Both the position numbers and the translations under genes were made by a program. Below, in pieces: positions 6,947 to 14,201 of a stretch of DNA of 42,450 nt; position 1 is the first letter of the stretch; the number at the start of each line of letters is the position of its first letter. This stretch comes from Actinomadura geliboluensis. GTDB lineage: Bacteria; Actinomycetota; Actinomycetes; Streptosporangiales; Streptosporangiaceae. Under the pieces are notes generated by a model, which was given only the letters and a program-made list of their open reading frames with translations, had not been told where the DNA came from and did no database searches. The stretch covers positions 1 to 42,450 of the forward strand of contig NZ_VCKZ01000019.1 of the NCBI RefSeq assembly GCF_005889745.1, read 5' to 3'.

Positions 6947-7860
6947 CCGATGTCGCCATCGCCCTGCTCGTCGTCGTGCTCGCCGGGGTGTTCGTCCTGG
7001 CCACCGCCGTGATGCGGGCGGTCTGGATCATCCCGCAGGCCCGCGCCCGCAACGTCGAGCGCCTCGGCCGCTACCACCGCACCCTCGAACCCGGCATCAG
7101 CTTCGTCGTCCCGTTCGTCGACCGGGTGAAGCCCCTCCTCGACCTGCGCGAGCAGGTGGTCTCGTTCAAGGCGCAGCCCGTCATCACCGAGGACAACGTC
7201 GTCGTCCACATCGACACGGTGCTGTTCTTCCAGGTCACCGACCCGCGCGCCGCCGACTACGAGATCGTGAACTACATCAAGGCGATCGAGCAGCTCACCG
7301 CGACGACCCTCCGCAACGTCATCGGCACCCTCGACCTGGAGGCCACGCTGACGTCCCGCGACCGGATCAACACGGCGCTGCGCGGCGTGCTGGACGACGC
7401 GTCCGGCAAGTGGGGCATCCGGGTGACCCGCGTGGAGATCAAGGCGATCGAGCCGCCGCCGTCCATCAAGGACGCGATGGAGAAGCAGATGCGCGCCGAG
7501 CGGGAGAAGCGCGCCGCGATCCTCACCGCCGAGGGCGCCCGCGCGTCCGCGATCCTCACCGCGGAGGGCGAGCGGCAGTCGACGATCCTGAAGGCGGAGG
7601 GCGCCCGGCAGGCCGCGATCCTGGAGGCCGAGGGCCAGTCGGCGGCGATCGAGCAGGTCTTCAACTCGATCCACAACGCCGACCCTGACCCGAAGCTCCT
7701 CGCCTACCAGTACCTCCAGACCCTCCCGAAGCTGGCCGAGGGCCAGGGCAGCACCTTCTGGGTCATCCCCAGCGAGGTGACGTCCGCGCTACAGGCGGTC
7801 AGCCGGGCCTTCAACGGTGCTCTGGACGAGGCCAAGGGGGCACCCGAAGAGCGCGACTGA
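6943..7860 (+). CDS. SPFH / Band 7 (stomatin-like, QmcA-type) protein
   Basis: A 305-aa protein with one N-terminal membrane anchor (residues about 4-30), then the SPFH core (VERLGRYHRTLEPG, then VPFVDRV, LDLREQV, VNYIKAIEQL, LRNVIG) to about residue 185. The following coiled-coil has four to five repeats of an about 11-residue unit containing AEG, the known stomatin/flotillin helix repeat. The C-terminal segment (LLAYQYLQTLPKLAEG, FWVIPSE) matches bacterial stomatins. These proteins form large membrane-associated cages or microdomains. The ATG overlaps the NfeD stop. A strong hairpin (7881-7914) follows, so the pair is a compact two-gene unit. Confidence 0.92.
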   Translation: MTDVAIALLVVVLAGVFVLATAVMRAVWIIPQARARNVERLGRYHRTLEPGISFVVPFVDRVKPLLDLREQVVSFKAQPVITEDNVVVHIDTVLFFQVTDPRAADYEIVNYIKAIEQLTATTLRNVIGTLDLEATLTSRDRINTALRGVLDDASGKWGIRVTRVEIKAIEPPPSIKDAMEKQMRAEREKRAAILTAEGARASAILTAEGERQSTILKAEGARQAAILEAEGQSAAIEQVFNSIHNADPDPKLLAYQYLQTLPKLAEGQGSTFWVIPSEVTSALQAVSRAFNGALDEAKGAPEERD

Positions 7861-7880
7861 CGTTCGGGGCAGACGTGGCG

Positions 7881-7914
7881 AAGCGGCCGGGCGGGGGAGG
7901 CCACCCGGCCGCTT
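7881..7914. terminator. Strong hairpin, likely bidirectional terminator
   Basis: Arms AAGCGGCCGGG (7881-7891) and CCCGGCCGCTT (7904-7914) are perfectly complementary over 11 bp, with a 12-nt loop. The hairpin lies 20 bp after the SPFH stop. It has no T-run, as is common for actinomycete terminators, so termination is inferred from position and stem strength. Confidence 0.6.
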
Positions 7915-8113
7915 CAGGGGGTGAGAGGCGGCTCGAGGCCGTGCCGTCCCTCTGGAGGTGGGCTGCGGGACCGCGTCGCGGTCGGCTCAATCTAACGTCA
8001 TAGACACGACCAGTTCAAGATAATGATCGGTTTGCCTTTAGTGGGCCTGGTCGCCCGCTCGTGGCATGCTTGGCCGACCCAGCAGGTCCACTGGGCCGGA
8101 CGGAGGCGAAGCG

Positions 8114-9217
8114 ATGAGCAGGCGGGGGAAGGCGGCCGTGGCGGCGGTCCTGGTCGGGACGGCCATGACGGCGGCGGCGTGCGGCGGCTCGGGCGACTCC
8201 GAGGCGGAGGGCGCGGGACCGCCGTCCGCGACGTCCGGCGCCGCGGGGGGCGGCGGGGCCACGAAGCCCCCGGCGCCCGCGAAGGAGCCGATCATCATCG
8301 CGTTCGGCGGCGACACCCACTTCGAGGGGCAGCTCCGCGCCCGGCTCGGCAACCCGTCCACGGCGCTCGGCCCGGTGGCCCGGCAGCTGCGCGCCGCCGA
8401 CTTCACCATGCTGAACCTGGAGACGGCCATCACGACCGGCGGTACGCCCGCGCCCGGCAAGCAGTACGCCTTCCGGGCCCCGGCGACCGCGTTCAAGGCG
8501 CTGAAGGCCGCCGGGGTCGACGTCGTCTCCATGGCCAACAACCACGGCATGGACTTCATGGACGGCGGCCTGCGCGACTCCCTGGCCGCCATCAAGCGGA
8601 CGGGGTTCCCGGTCGTCGGCATCGGCAAGGACGAGGACGACGCCTTCAAGCCGTACCGCGTCACGGTGAAGGGCAACAAGCTCGCCGTCGTCGGCGCTAC
8701 GCAGGTGCTGGACGACAACCTGATCCAGGCGTGGACGGCCACCGACACCAAGGGCGGTCTTGCCTCGGCCAAGAACGTCCCCAGGATGGTGCAGGCGGTG
8801 AAGGAGGCGCGCAAGGGGTCGGACGTCGTCATCGTCCACCTGCATTGGGGGGCCGAACTCCAGCCGTGCCCGCTGCCGCGCCAGAAGGAACTCGCCCAGC
8901 AGCTCGTCGAGGCCGGTGCCGACATCATCGTGGGGGGCCACGCGCACATTCCGCTGGGCGGCGGGTACATGGACAACGCGTACGTCCACTACGGCATGGG
9001 CAACTTCGTGTTCTACTCCGCCAACGGCCAGACGGCGAAGTCCGGTGTGCTGTTCCTGAAGGTGCAGGACGGCAAGGTCACCAAGGACAAGTGGAGCCCG
9101 GCCCTCATCAGCGGCGGCGTCCCCATCCCGATGAAGGGCGCCGCGGCGAAGGCGGAGCTCAAGCGGTGGAACGGGCTGCGCGGCTGCACGGGGCTCTCGG
9201 CCAGTCCGGAGTCCTGA
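8114..9217 (+). CDS. CapA-family (PGA_cap) lipoprotein, metallophosphatase-like fold
   Basis: A 367-aa exported protein. The N-terminus is basic, then hydrophobic, and ends in a lipobox-like AAAC with C23 as the acylated cysteine. A Gly/Ser/Pro linker reaches about residue 57. The remainder is a CapA/PGA_cap domain: GGDTHFEG, LNLETAI, MANNHGMDF, VIVHLHWGAEL, GGHAHIPLG and YGMGNFVF, which contribute the metal-binding Asp, Asn and His residues of the calcineurin-like fold. Family members are linked to poly-gamma-glutamate capsule synthesis, but no CapB/CapC homologue is nearby, so an unknown envelope hydrolase role is equally likely. The ATG at 8114 follows CGGAGG (8101-8106). An upstream in-frame start at 8066 has no signal-peptide logic. 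Confidence 0.88.
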   Translation: MSRRGKAAVAAVLVGTAMTAAACGGSGDSEAEGAGPPSATSGAAGGGGATKPPAPAKEPIIIAFGGDTHFEGQLRARLGNPSTALGPVARQLRAADFTMLNLETAITTGGTPAPGKQYAFRAPATAFKALKAAGVDVVSMANNHGMDFMDGGLRDSLAAIKRTGFPVVGIGKDEDDAFKPYRVTVKGNKLAVVGATQVLDDNLIQAWTATDTKGGLASAKNVPRMVQAVKEARKGSDVVIVHLHWGAELQPCPLPRQKELAQQLVEAGADIIVGGHAHIPLGGGYMDNAYVHYGMGNFVFYSANGQTAKSGVLFLKVQDGKVTKDKWSPALISGGVPIPMKGAAAKAELKRWNGLRGCTGLSASPES

Positions 9218-9259
9218 CGTCCGGCGTCCTGAAACGCCCCTGAACGTCCTGAGGGCGGC

Positions 9260-10255
9260 TCAGCCGATGCGCTTGAGGGTGTGCGTCGGGGTCTCGCCGA
9301 AGCGCTGCCTGTAGTGGGCGGCGAACCGGCTCATGTGGAAGTACCCGGCGGCCTTGGCGACGTCCGTGACGGTGCCGGGGCCGCGCTGCGCCACGCTGAG
9401 CGCCGCGCGCGCGTGGTCGAGCCTGACCCCGCGCAACAGCTGCGTGGGGGTGAGGCCCCACTCGTCCTGGCAGATCGCCTGGAGTTGGCGGACGCTGATG
9501 CCCACCGCCGCCGCGATGTCGGTGACGCCGATGGGGCGGTGGTGGTGGTGCTCCACCCACTCGCGGATGGTGCCGGCGAGATGGTGCGGTGACCGCGCGG
9601 GCGGCTCGGCGAGGCATTCGGTGGCCGTGTGCGGCAGGCCGAGCAGGAGGGCGGTGAGCAGCGACTCCTCCAGCGTGCGCGCCGCCAGCGGGTGCAGCCC
9701 GCCCCGGCCCGTCGCGTGGTCGAGGACGTCGCACACGTGCCGCCAGGTGCGCTCCACGATCGAGGCGGGCGCGATCGCGGGCCTGCCGGCCCGGTGGAAG
9801 CGCAGCGGCGCGGTGTAGTCGCGCCCGAGGTGGCAGGCGAGGTGGTCGGCGAGCCGCCCGGTGCTCGTGGCGATGACCAGGCAGCCCAGCGTCGGATGCG
9901 GCGTCATCCGCATCGCCTCGTCGTGCGACAGCACCAGACTGCCGCCCGCGACGTCGTTGTTGTGCGTGGACCGGTACTCGACGCCCATGGGCGCCATGGG
10001 CGCGCACATGGCGAAGTGCCCCTCCGTCGGAGGCGTGTCGACGACGACCCCGCCGCCCCCGTACCGCACCCAGACCAGGTTGACCGCGCCCAGGGCGAGG
10101 GCGTTGACGGCACCGTCGAGAGGGGCGCCGGGGTCGCGGGCCTGGAGGTCGTGGCCCACGGCGAAGGGTTCGACCGAGTCGTGCAGGACGTCGATGTCCG
10201 CGCTGACGACCCGCTGGTACGCCGACAGCGGCGGCGAGGCATCGGTGAGAGTCAT
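9260..10255 (-). CDS. AraC-family transcriptional regulator
   Basis: A 331-aa regulator. Residues about 1-215 form a ligand/effector domain of the AraC_binding_2 type (beta-rich, VRYGGGGVVVDTPPTEGHFAM). The C-terminal 100 residues form the double helix-turn-helix: IGVTDIAAAVGISVRQLQ in the first, and TVTDVAKAAGYFHMSRFAAHY followed by the conserved R.RFGETP in the second. The ATG at 10255 lies 30 bp after the stop of the LLM monooxygenase gene on the same strand, through a chain of two tiny ORFs with ATGA overlaps. It probably regulates the monooxygenase operon it belongs to. There is no separate good ribosome site at its start, which supports coupled translation. Confidence 0.9.
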   Translation of the reverse strand: MTLTDASPPLSAYQRVVSADIDVLHDSVEPFAVGHDLQARDPGAPLDGAVNALALGAVNLVWVRYGGGGVVVDTPPTEGHFAMCAPMAPMGVEYRSTHNNDVAGGSLVLSHDEAMRMTPHPTLGCLVIATSTGRLADHLACHLGRDYTAPLRFHRAGRPAIAPASIVERTWRHVCDVLDHATGRGGLHPLAARTLEESLLTALLLGLPHTATECLAEPPARSPHHLAGTIREWVEHHHHRPIGVTDIAAAVGISVRQLQAICQDEWGLTPTQLLRGVRLDHARAALSVAQRGPGTVTDVAKAAGYFHMSRFAAHYRQRFGETPTHTLKRIG

Positions 10256-10302
10256 GGCCGGATGAAAATCATGGTCGGGTGGGAGTCATGGTCGGGCGGA
10301 CG
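10252..10302 (-). repeat. Three 17-bp tandem repeats forming two coupled 6-codon ORFs
   Basis: Imperfect repeats start at 10252, 10269 and 10286, each beginning (plus strand) TCATGG[CT]CGG. On the minus strand each unit ends in CCATGA. The monooxygenase stop TGA (10288-10286) overlaps an ATG at 10289 that opens MTPTRP-stop. That stop overlaps an ATG at 10272 that opens MIFIRP-stop. That stop in turn overlaps the ATG of the AraC gene at 10255. So three consecutive ATGA overlaps link the two genes. The period of 17 equals 21 nt (6 codons plus stop) minus the 4-nt overlap. Whether the mini-ORFs are translated is unknown; they may be a by-product of tandem duplication of an ATGA junction. Confidence 0.7.
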
Positions 10303-11392
10303 GAGCCGGTTCGGGACGGTCGATGGACAGGACACCCCGGGCCCGCAGCCGAGGCATGACCTCGGCGGCGAAGTGGCCCAGTTCATCAGCGTAATTGAGG
10401 AACGACAGAGCGATACCGTCAAAGCCCGCACGCGCGAACTCCGCGATGCCGTCCGCCACGTCGTCGGGGTCGCCGACCAGCGGGCAGCTGCCGTGGCCGG
10501 CGGCGAACCTGTCCCGGTAGATCTGGAGCATCTCCGGCGTGAACGACTGCGCGTGCAGCCCCTGCAGCCGCATCACCTCGTCGACGGCGGGCCAGTCGGC
10601 CTGCTCGTCGGCGTAGTAGCGCAGGAAGTCCTCCGCCTCGCTCCTGGTCGGCCGGCACACGACGTGCCCGAGCGTGAAGACGCCGACCGTCCGGCCGTGG
10701 GACGCGGCCTCCGCGCGGATGGCCTTCACGATCTCCGCGCCGTCCTCGGGACCGGCGACGACGGTGAAGGCCCGGTCGGCGTTGCGCGCGGCGAACGAGC
10801 GCCCCTGCCTGGACGACCCCGCGTTGATGACCGGCAGGCTGTGCCCGTTGAACGGCTTGGGGCGCCCCACGACGTGCTGGAGCTTGAAGAACCGCCCGTC
10901 GTGGTCGAACGGCTCGTCGGTCGACCAGATGCGCTTGACGACGTCCCACCACTCCTGCGCGAGCGAGTACCGGGTGTCGTGGTCGTCGGGCAGCGTGAGG
11001 CCGAACATCTCGTACTCGGGCGCGTGCCAGCCCGCGACGATGTTCAGCCCGACCCGCCCCTGGCTGAGGTGGTCGGCGGTCGCGAGCTGCTTGGCGGCGA
11101 CGACGGGGTGGTGGAACGCGGTGTGGACGGTGCTGAACACCCGCAGCCGCTTGGTGCTGGCGAGGAGCCCGGACGCCCAGACGAGCGGGTCGAGGGCGCT
11201 GCGGTGGAAGTCGGTGTCGGGGCCCCAGTCGGTCCAGCGGGCGACGGGCAGCAGGAAGTCGATGCCGCTCTCGTCCGCGATCCTGGCGAGCCGGAGATTG
11301 TTCTCCCAGGTCGCGTGCCACCTTTCCGGGGCCTTCGTGATCGCCAGTCCCGATTCGGTGTTGGGGGAGAACAAGCCAAGCTGGAATCCCAT
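10286..11392 (-). CDS. LLM-class flavin-dependent monooxygenase (RutA/SfnG-like)
   Basis: A 368-aa luciferase-like TIM-barrel enzyme. The block GLNIVAGWHAPEYEMFG closely resembles the RutA (pyrimidine oxygenase) and SfnG/SsuD (sulfone/alkanesulfonate monooxygenase) signature. Other family positions are also present, such as STVHTAFHHPVVAAKQ, INAGSSRQGRSFAA and GDPDDVADGI. Such enzymes use reduced FMN and oxygen to cleave C-N or C-S bonds, so a flavin reductase is needed; none is in the window. The ATG at 11392 is preceded by AAAGAGG. The gene is followed directly by the AraC regulator. Sulfur or nitrogen scavenging is a family-based guess; the substrate is unassigned. Confidence 0.88.
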   Translation of the reverse strand: MGFQLGLFSPNTESGLAITKAPERWHATWENNLRLARIADESGIDFLLPVARWTDWGPDTDFHRSALDPLVWASGLLASTKRLRVFSTVHTAFHHPVVAAKQLATADHLSQGRVGLNIVAGWHAPEYEMFGLTLPDDHDTRYSLAQEWWDVVKRIWSTDEPFDHDGRFFKLQHVVGRPKPFNGHSLPVINAGSSRQGRSFAARNADRAFTVVAGPEDGAEIVKAIRAEAASHGRTVGVFTLGHVVCRPTRSEAEDFLRYYADEQADWPAVDEVMRLQGLHAQSFTPEMLQIYRDRFAAGHGSCPLVGDPDDVADGIAEFARAGFDGIALSFLNYADELGHFAAEVMPRLRARGVLSIDRPEPAPSARP

Positions 11393-11484
11393 GCCGACCT
11401 CTTTCCGTCCGGCGGCGTTCGGCATTGCCCGCCCAGTATCGGAAGCCGGGGGACGATCGGCAACGGCCGGCGGCGGCCGGGTGC

Positions 11485-11724
11485 TCACACCGGGATGGTG
11501 CCGAGCGCGAGCCGGTCGAATGGACCGGGCCCTTTCGTCCGCCGGCGCTCTCCCGTGGCGTACACGACGACGCGCGCCGGCCGTTTGCGCCGCTCGCGGG
11601 CGCGCAGCGCCAATTCCTGCACGACTTCGGCGAGATGGGCGCCGCAGGAATCGCGTCCGGTCTCCGTCCGGGCGGCCGCCTCCAGCCGCACATGGAAGCA
11701 CGACGGGCGACCACAACGCGGCAT
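11485..11724 (-). CDS. Small cysteine/histidine protein, 79 aa, unknown
   Basis: From the ATG at 11724 the protein opens MPRCGRPSCFHVRLEAA and later has CGAHLAEVVQELALRAR, giving a C4-x4-C9 ... C-x2-H spacing like a small zinc-binding fold. The C-terminal part is basic with a central beta strand (RPARVVVYATG). The frame is also open upstream to an ATG at 11763 and a TTG at 11766, but the extra residues carry no evident motif; neither start has a strong ribosome site. It lies 92 bp upstream of the monooxygenase on the same strand and could be its operon leader gene. No family is assigned with certainty. Confidence 0.5.
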   Translation of the reverse strand: MPRCGRPSCFHVRLEAAARTETGRDSCGAHLAEVVQELALRARERRKRPARVVVYATGERRRTKGPGPFDRLALGTIPV

Positions 11725-11972
11725 CGAGCAGGATTGTTCGCCATGGAGGGGATCGCTGTGCATCAAGGGGCACTTTCGATGTCGCGGGGTCGGGTGGCAG
11801 ATGTTCGGCAGCCTCCATCATGGACCACCGGGTGCCGGGCTTCAACGCGAATGGGATAGTCCAGCGCGGCATCCGGCTAACGACAAATAACGCAAAAGGC
11901 GCATTTCCCCGAACAAAGCGCCCCACGGCCAGAGCGCGGGCGGCCGGGGGGCCGGCGACGTAGGGTGGCGGC

Positions 11973-12746
11973 ATGGCGATGCGGGACGACGCGCGGCGAA
12001 TCGGCGTTCTCACCTTCAACACGCTGTTCCGGGGCCGCGTCCGGGCCCGCATGGACGCACTGGCCCGGCTCGTCGACGAATCGGACTACGACATCGTCTG
12101 CCTGCAGGAAGTGGTATCGCCGCCGGTCCTCGCACGGTTCCGCCGGGCGACGGCGTCCTTCCCGTTCATGGCGCGGGCCGGGGGATTTCCGATCGTCCGC
12201 GGCGGCCTGGTCACGCTCTCCCGGTGGCCGATCGCCAGAACCCACTTCCAGCCGTACGCGCTCGCCCGCCCCGTCCGGCCGGAATGGCTGCTGAACAAAG
12301 GCGCGCTGTTCACCCGCATACGGCTGCCGGGCGGCTGCCTGACGGTGGTGAACACGCACCTTTCCGCGAACATGGACATGGACTGGTCCCCGTCCAATGC
12401 CTATACCAAGGTGGAGCAGTCCGAACTGGGGCAGCTCGCTAGCGCGATCAAAAGGATCGACCCGGCGGAACCGCTGATCGCCATGGGCGACTTCAACGTG
12501 CCCCGCGACTCGCGCTATTTCGCGGATTTCGCGGCCGCCGCCGGCCTTCGGGACGCCCTCGCCGGCCGCACGGAGCCCACCTTCCGCCCCGAGTACGCCG
12601 ATATCGGGGCGATCGACCAGTTCCTCTACAGGCCGGGTCTGGAGGCGGAGCCCCGGCTGGTGTTCACCGACGAGATCCGCCTCCCCGACGGCACCACCGC
12701 CCCCCTCTCCGACCACTTCGGCATCGCGGCCACGGTGAGGCTCTAG
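11973..12746 (+). CDS. Endonuclease/exonuclease/phosphatase-fold protein (sphingomyelinase-like)
   Basis: A 257-aa protein with the complete EEP motif set: N16 in LTFNTLF, E46 in CLQEV, H129 in NTHL, D173 and N175 in GDFN, and D247-H248 in SDHFG. These residues bind Mg2+ and form the catalytic site of DNase I/neutral sphingomyelinase-type phosphodiesterases and phosphatases. There is no signal peptide or membrane anchor, so it appears cytoplasmic. The ATG at 11973 is preceded by GGGTGGCGGC, a moderate ribosome site. The AT-richer stretch at 11880-11915 just upstream may hold its promoter. Substrate (nucleic acid, phospholipid or inositol phosphate) cannot be decided from sequence. Confidence 0.88.
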   Translation: MAMRDDARRIGVLTFNTLFRGRVRARMDALARLVDESDYDIVCLQEVVSPPVLARFRRATASFPFMARAGGFPIVRGGLVTLSRWPIARTHFQPYALARPVRPEWLLNKGALFTRIRLPGGCLTVVNTHLSANMDMDWSPSNAYTKVEQSELGQLASAIKRIDPAEPLIAMGDFNVPRDSRYFADFAAAAGLRDALAGRTEPTFRPEYADIGAIDQFLYRPGLEAEPRLVFTDEIRLPDGTTAPLSDHFGIAATVRL

Positions 12747-12753
12747 CCCCGGA

Positions 12754-13152
12754 TCAATTCAGCGGGTGGCCCGTGGTGGCGTCCACCGAGGAGGGCACGG
12801 CCTCATGGCGGTCGCCCACGCTCAGGGTGCCGGTCGGCTCGAACAGCAGGATCTCTGCGCCGCCGGGCGCGGACGGCTTGTGCTCCACGCCTCGCGGGAC
12901 GACGAACACCGCTCCCTTGGGAAGGGTGACCGTCCGTTCGCCGCCGCCGGGCGCGTCGCGCAGGGCGATGGCGAGTTCGCCGTCGAGGACGAGGAAGAAC
13001 TCGTCGGTGTCGTCATGGGCGTGCCAGACATGGTCGCCCTCGACCTTGGCGACACGGACGTCGTAGTCGTTCACGCTGGCGACGATGCGCGGGCTCCACA
13101 GGTCGCTGAAGGAGGCCAGCGCCGCCGCGAGTTCGATGGGTTCGCTGTTCAC
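12754..13152 (-). CDS. Cupin-domain protein
   Basis: A 132-aa single cupin domain. Motif 1 is HVWHAHDDTDEFFLVLDGEL (metal ligands H-x-H and a Glu), and motif 2 is the PKGAVFVVPRGVEHKP segment with its His. It is a small metal-binding beta-barrel of the kind found in isomerases, dioxygenases or sensor proteins. The start is GTG at 13152, closely preceded by GGTGGTGGG. It is divergent from the GlxA-type regulator with only 52 bp between the starts, so that regulator probably controls it. It converges with the EEP-fold gene, the stops being 7 bp apart. No specific substrate can be named. Confidence 0.88.
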   Translation of the reverse strand: MNSEPIELAAALASFSDLWSPRIVASVNDYDVRVAKVEGDHVWHAHDDTDEFFLVLDGELAIALRDAPGGGERTVTLPKGAVFVVPRGVEHKPSAPGGAEILLFEPTGTLSVGDRHEAVPSSVDATTGHPLN

Positions 13153-13204
13153 CCCACCACCCTGCCGGGACGCCGCACCCCGCCGTGAGTGCTAGAAATC
13201 GCGT

Positions 13205-14191
13205 ATGCCGCAAGGATCCTCGCACCGCGTGGTGATGATCGTCGACACCGGCTCCAACCCGTTCGAGATGGGCGTCGCCACCGAGCTGTTCGGCCTGCGC
13301 CGCCCCGAGCTGGGCCGCCCCTGGTACGACTTCGCGCTGTGCGCCGCGGGCGGCGAGGCCGTCATGCACGCGGGGCTGTTCACCATGTCGGGCATCGCGG
13401 ACCTGTCCGCCGCCGAACGCGCGGACACGGTGATCGTGCCGAACCGTCCGGACCCGGACGAGGACCCCGCGCCCGAGGTCCTGGCCGCCGTTCGGGCCGC
13501 CGCCTCGCGCGGTGCCCGGCTGGTCGGCCTGTGCACCGGCGCGTTCACGCTGGCGGCGGCGGGCGTCCTCGACGGGCGCCGCGCGACCATGCACTGGCGC
13601 TGGGCGGAGGCGTTCCGGGCGCGCTTCCCCCGCGTCCACCTCGAACCGGACGTGCTGTTCGTCGACGACGGCGACGTCCTGACCTCCGCCGGGAGCGCCG
13701 CCGCACTCGACCTCGGGCTGCACCTCGTCCGCCGCGACCACGGCGCGGAGATCGCGAACGCGGTGAGCCGCCGGCTGGTGTTCGCCGTGCACCGCGACGG
13801 CGGCCAGCGGCAGTTCATCGAGCGCCCGATGCCGGACATCCCGGACGGCTCGCTCGCGGCCCTGCTCGACTGGGCGCGGGAGCGGCTGGACGAGCCGCTG
13901 ACCGTGCCCGCCCTGGCGGCCCGCGCGGCCGTCAGCCCGGCCACGCTGCACCGCCGCTTCCAGGCCGAACTCGGCACCACCCCGCTCGCCTGGCTCACCG
14001 CCGAGCGCGTCGAGCTGGCCTGCCGGATCATCGAGCGCGGCGAGGCCCGGCTGGACGCGGTGGCGCGCGCCAGCGGCCTCGGCACCCCCGCCAACCTGCG
14101 CGCCCAGCTGCGCCGCCGTACCGGCCTCAGCCCGTCCGCCTACCGGCGGCGCTTCGCGGCCGCGGAGAGCGCGGCGGAGTGCCGCGGTTAG
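13205..14191 (+). CDS. GlxA-family transcriptional regulator (DJ-1/PfpI + AraC HTH)
   Basis: A 328-aa protein with an N-terminal DJ-1/PfpI amidotransferase-like domain (residues about 8-185), including the nucleophile-elbow sequence LVGLCTGAFTLAAAG with C110. The C-terminal AraC-type double helix-turn-helix spans about 215-320: LTVPALAARAAVSPATLHRRF and LDAVARASGLGTPANLRAQL. The domain order matches GlxA-like activators, which sense small metabolites. It is divergent from the cupin gene (52 bp) and followed 10 bp later by the MBL-fold hydrolase gene, so it is probably the local regulator of both. The ATG at 13205 opens the protein; the upstream spacing is short and the mRNA could be near-leaderless. 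Confidence 0.9.
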   Translation: MPQGSSHRVVMIVDTGSNPFEMGVATELFGLRRPELGRPWYDFALCAAGGEAVMHAGLFTMSGIADLSAAERADTVIVPNRPDPDEDPAPEVLAAVRAAASRGARLVGLCTGAFTLAAAGVLDGRRATMHWRWAEAFRARFPRVHLEPDVLFVDDGDVLTSAGSAAALDLGLHLVRRDHGAEIANAVSRRLVFAVHRDGGQRQFIERPMPDIPDGSLAALLDWARERLDEPLTVPALAARAAVSPATLHRRFQAELGTTPLAWLTAERVELACRIIERGEARLDAVARASGLGTPANLRAQLRRRTGLSPSAYRRRFAAAESAAECRG

Positions 14192-14201
14192 GCTTGCGAT
14201 C

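Noticed and set aside
9629-11890. Long plus-strand open frame of about 750 codons across the AraC and monooxygenase genes
   Set aside because: It runs antisense to two well-supported genes and has low-complexity Arg/Gly/Val composition without motifs.
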